Assembly (NCBI GenBank): GCA_020050375.1
Contig: JAGVKR010000229.1
Location: forward strand, 1-6,050
Direction of reading: 5' to 3'
DNA length: 6,050 bases
Source: Planctomycetales bacterium
GTDB lineage: Bacteria > Planctomycetota > Planctomycetia > Planctomycetales > Planctomycetaceae
This document shows, piece by piece, positions 4,729-6,050 of the stretch. Each line of letters begins with the position of its first letter. Within the stretch, counting starts at the first letter, position 1. The notes under the pieces are model-generated. The model saw only the letters and a list, made by a program, of their open reading frames with translations, did not search any database and was not told the origin of the DNA. The position numbers and the translations under genes are program-made.

Positions 4729-6050
4729 TCACACTTCCACGCCAGTGAACAGCGGCGAAATCACTTCGCCGCGATTGAGCGGCAGCGGGCGACCGAGCTG
4801 ATCACGAATCTCGGTCTCGGGCGAGATCCCCAGCACCGAATAAACCGTCGCGCCCAAGTCCTGGAGGGAGAACGTCGGCGTGAGCGGATAGGCCGCCATG
4901 TCGTCCGAGCGACCGATCACCTGACCGCCCTGCACGCCGGCGCCGGCGAAGCAGGCGGTGAACACGGGGGGCCAGTGGTCGCGGCCGGGAATGCTCTCGC
5001 CGGGCAGATTCGAGATCTTCGGCGTTCGCCCGAACTCGCCGGTCAGAATCACCAGCGTCTCATCGAGCATTCCGTTTGCCCGCAAATCGTCGAGCAGCGC
5101 CGTCACTCCCTGATCGAGCGGAGGCAACAGGTTGTGCTTGAGATTGGGGAAATTGTTGACGTGCGTGTCCCATGTCTGCACGTGGCCCATGTTGGCCTGA
5201 ACGATCGGCACGCCGGCCTGAAACAGCCGCCGCGCCAACAGCAACGACTGGCCGTACGAGTGTCGGCCGTAGCGATTGCGGATTTCGTCTCCCTCGCGTT
5301 CGATCTCGAAGGCGCGGGCCACCTTGCCGGAGGTGAGCATATCGAGCGCGAGCTGCTGCTTGTCGGTGAACTGCCCGCGATCGGCGAGCTTGTTGACCCG
5401 ATCGCGCTGCTCGTTGATTTCGGTCAACAGCGACCGCCGCGCCGTCACCCGATCGAGCGCGAAACCGCTCGGCAGGCTCAGGCTCTCTTCACGGAAGTTC
5501 GGCGAGTTCGGGTCCTGCTTGATCTGCCACGGGTCGTATTGCGGGCCGAGACACCCAGCGTGCTGCCCTGGCCAGGTGAGCGGCCCTTCGACCAGGTGCG
5601 TCGGAAGCATCACGCCGCTGGGGATGCCGTCCCGCCGCGGGCGGAGATACTCCAGCGCCGCGGCGTAACAGGGAAAGTCCTGCCGCGAGGCGACGCGGTC
5701 GAGATCGCTGCCGGTTGTGTTGGGCGCCAGCGCCCCCGTCATCACCTGGTGCGAACCCGGCAGGTGATTGAACTCGCGATGCGACATCGTGCGGACGAGG
5801 GCCCACTGATCCATCTGCTTCGCGAACCGCGGCAGATGCTCGCACACCTGGATGCCGGGAATCGACGTGCTGATCGGCGCAAACTCGCCGCGGATTTCCT
5901 TCGGCCCCTCGGGCTTCATATCGAACGAATCGAGCTGCCCCAGACCGCCGCTCAGGAACACGAGCAGAACGCGCTTGGCACGCGGCTGCGGAGCCGGCGC
6001 GGCCGAGCTGGCCTGCGCGAGGGTCCCGGCGAGATTCCCGAGGCCGATCC
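4729..6050 (-). CDS. DUF1501 family exported protein, 5' end outside the window
   Basis: The reading frame stays open to the right edge; 439 residues are visible, and only a short N-terminal piece is missing given the family's usual 430-490. The first visible stretch (GLGNLAGTLAQASSAAPAP) looks like the end of a twin-arginine or Sec signal, followed by RAKRVLLVFLSGGLGQLDSFD, the typical DUF1501 opening. Other hallmarks are IRGEFAPI, SHREFNHLPGSHQVMTG, WDTHV (codons 5158-5172), LTGEFGRTPK and GRDHWPP near the C-terminus. DUF1501 proteins belong to the alkaline phosphatase/sulfatase-like superfamily by fold; their substrate is unknown. In planctomycetes they are normally paired with a secreted DUF1549/DUF1553 cytochrome-like protein, which would be expected upstream, beyond 6050. 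A GTG at 5961 is an internal valine, not the start. The stop TGA is at 4729-4731. Confidence 0.92.
   Translation of the reverse strand, partial: IGLGNLAGTLAQASSAAPAPQPRAKRVLLVFLSGGLGQLDSFDMKPEGPKEIRGEFAPISTSIPGIQVCEHLPRFAKQMDQWALVRTMSHREFNHLPGSHQVMTGALAPNTTGSDLDRVASRQDFPCYAAALEYLRPRRDGIPSGVMLPTHLVEGPLTWPGQHAGCLGPQYDPWQIKQDPNSPNFREESLSLPSGFALDRVTARRSLLTEINEQRDRVNKLADRGQFTDKQQLALDMLTSGKVARAFEIEREGDEIRNRYGRHSYGQSLLLARRLFQAGVPIVQANMGHVQTWDTHVNNFPNLKHNLLPPLDQGVTALLDDLRANGMLDETLVILTGEFGRTPKISNLPGESIPGRDHWPPVFTACFAGAGVQGGQVIGRSDDMAAYPLTPTFSLQDLGATVYSVLGISPETEIRDQLGRPLPLNRGEVISPLFTGVEV

Noticed and set aside
5489..5845. Alternative minus-strand frame of 118 codons
   Set aside because: It overlaps the DUF1501 gene in another frame and lacks any motif, whereas the DUF1501 frame is conserved throughout.

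Overview
The window looks like chromosomal DNA from a planctomycete, of the Pirellulales or Gemmatales type. That placement is an inference from gene content: a DUF1501 secreted protein, a DUF4058 protein, and a secreted fusion of redoxin, cytochrome c and copper monooxygenase. GC content is high and the genes sit as single units with changing orientation. No rRNA, tRNA, CRISPR array, transposase or phage gene is visible.

Layout from left to right. Positions 1-86 hold a strong GC-rich hairpin that probably belongs to the end of an upstream gene or to a dispersed repeat. An agmatinase-family ureohydrolase follows (87-1037, +). A compact toxin-antitoxin operon comes next: a near-consensus promoter (1042-1070), a VapB-like antitoxin (1092-1328, +) and a PIN-domain VapC toxin (1325-1735, +) that overlaps it by four bases. 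Converging on this is a 609-residue secreted protein (1774-3603, -) that joins a redoxin domain, a single-heme cytochrome c segment and a copper type II monooxygenase pair of domains. A divergent spacer of 198 bases (3604-3801) carries candidate promoters for both sides. A DUF4058 gene (3802-4596, +) follows. The 132-base gap after it (4597-4728) holds two stem-loops that share a 9-base direct repeat. The last gene, a DUF1501 protein (4729 to beyond 6050, -), runs off the right edge.

The only clear operon is vapBC. The other genes show no obvious shared pathway: the agmatinase is cytoplasmic nitrogen/polyamine metabolism, while the fusion enzyme and the DUF1501 protein are exported. The most interesting object is the fusion enzyme, because all six copper ligands expected from the PHM/DBM family can be matched and a heme c module sits directly ahead of them in the same chain. 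The vapBC promoter, with a perfect palindrome between its -35 and -10 boxes, and the tandem hairpins at 4606-4669 are secondary points.
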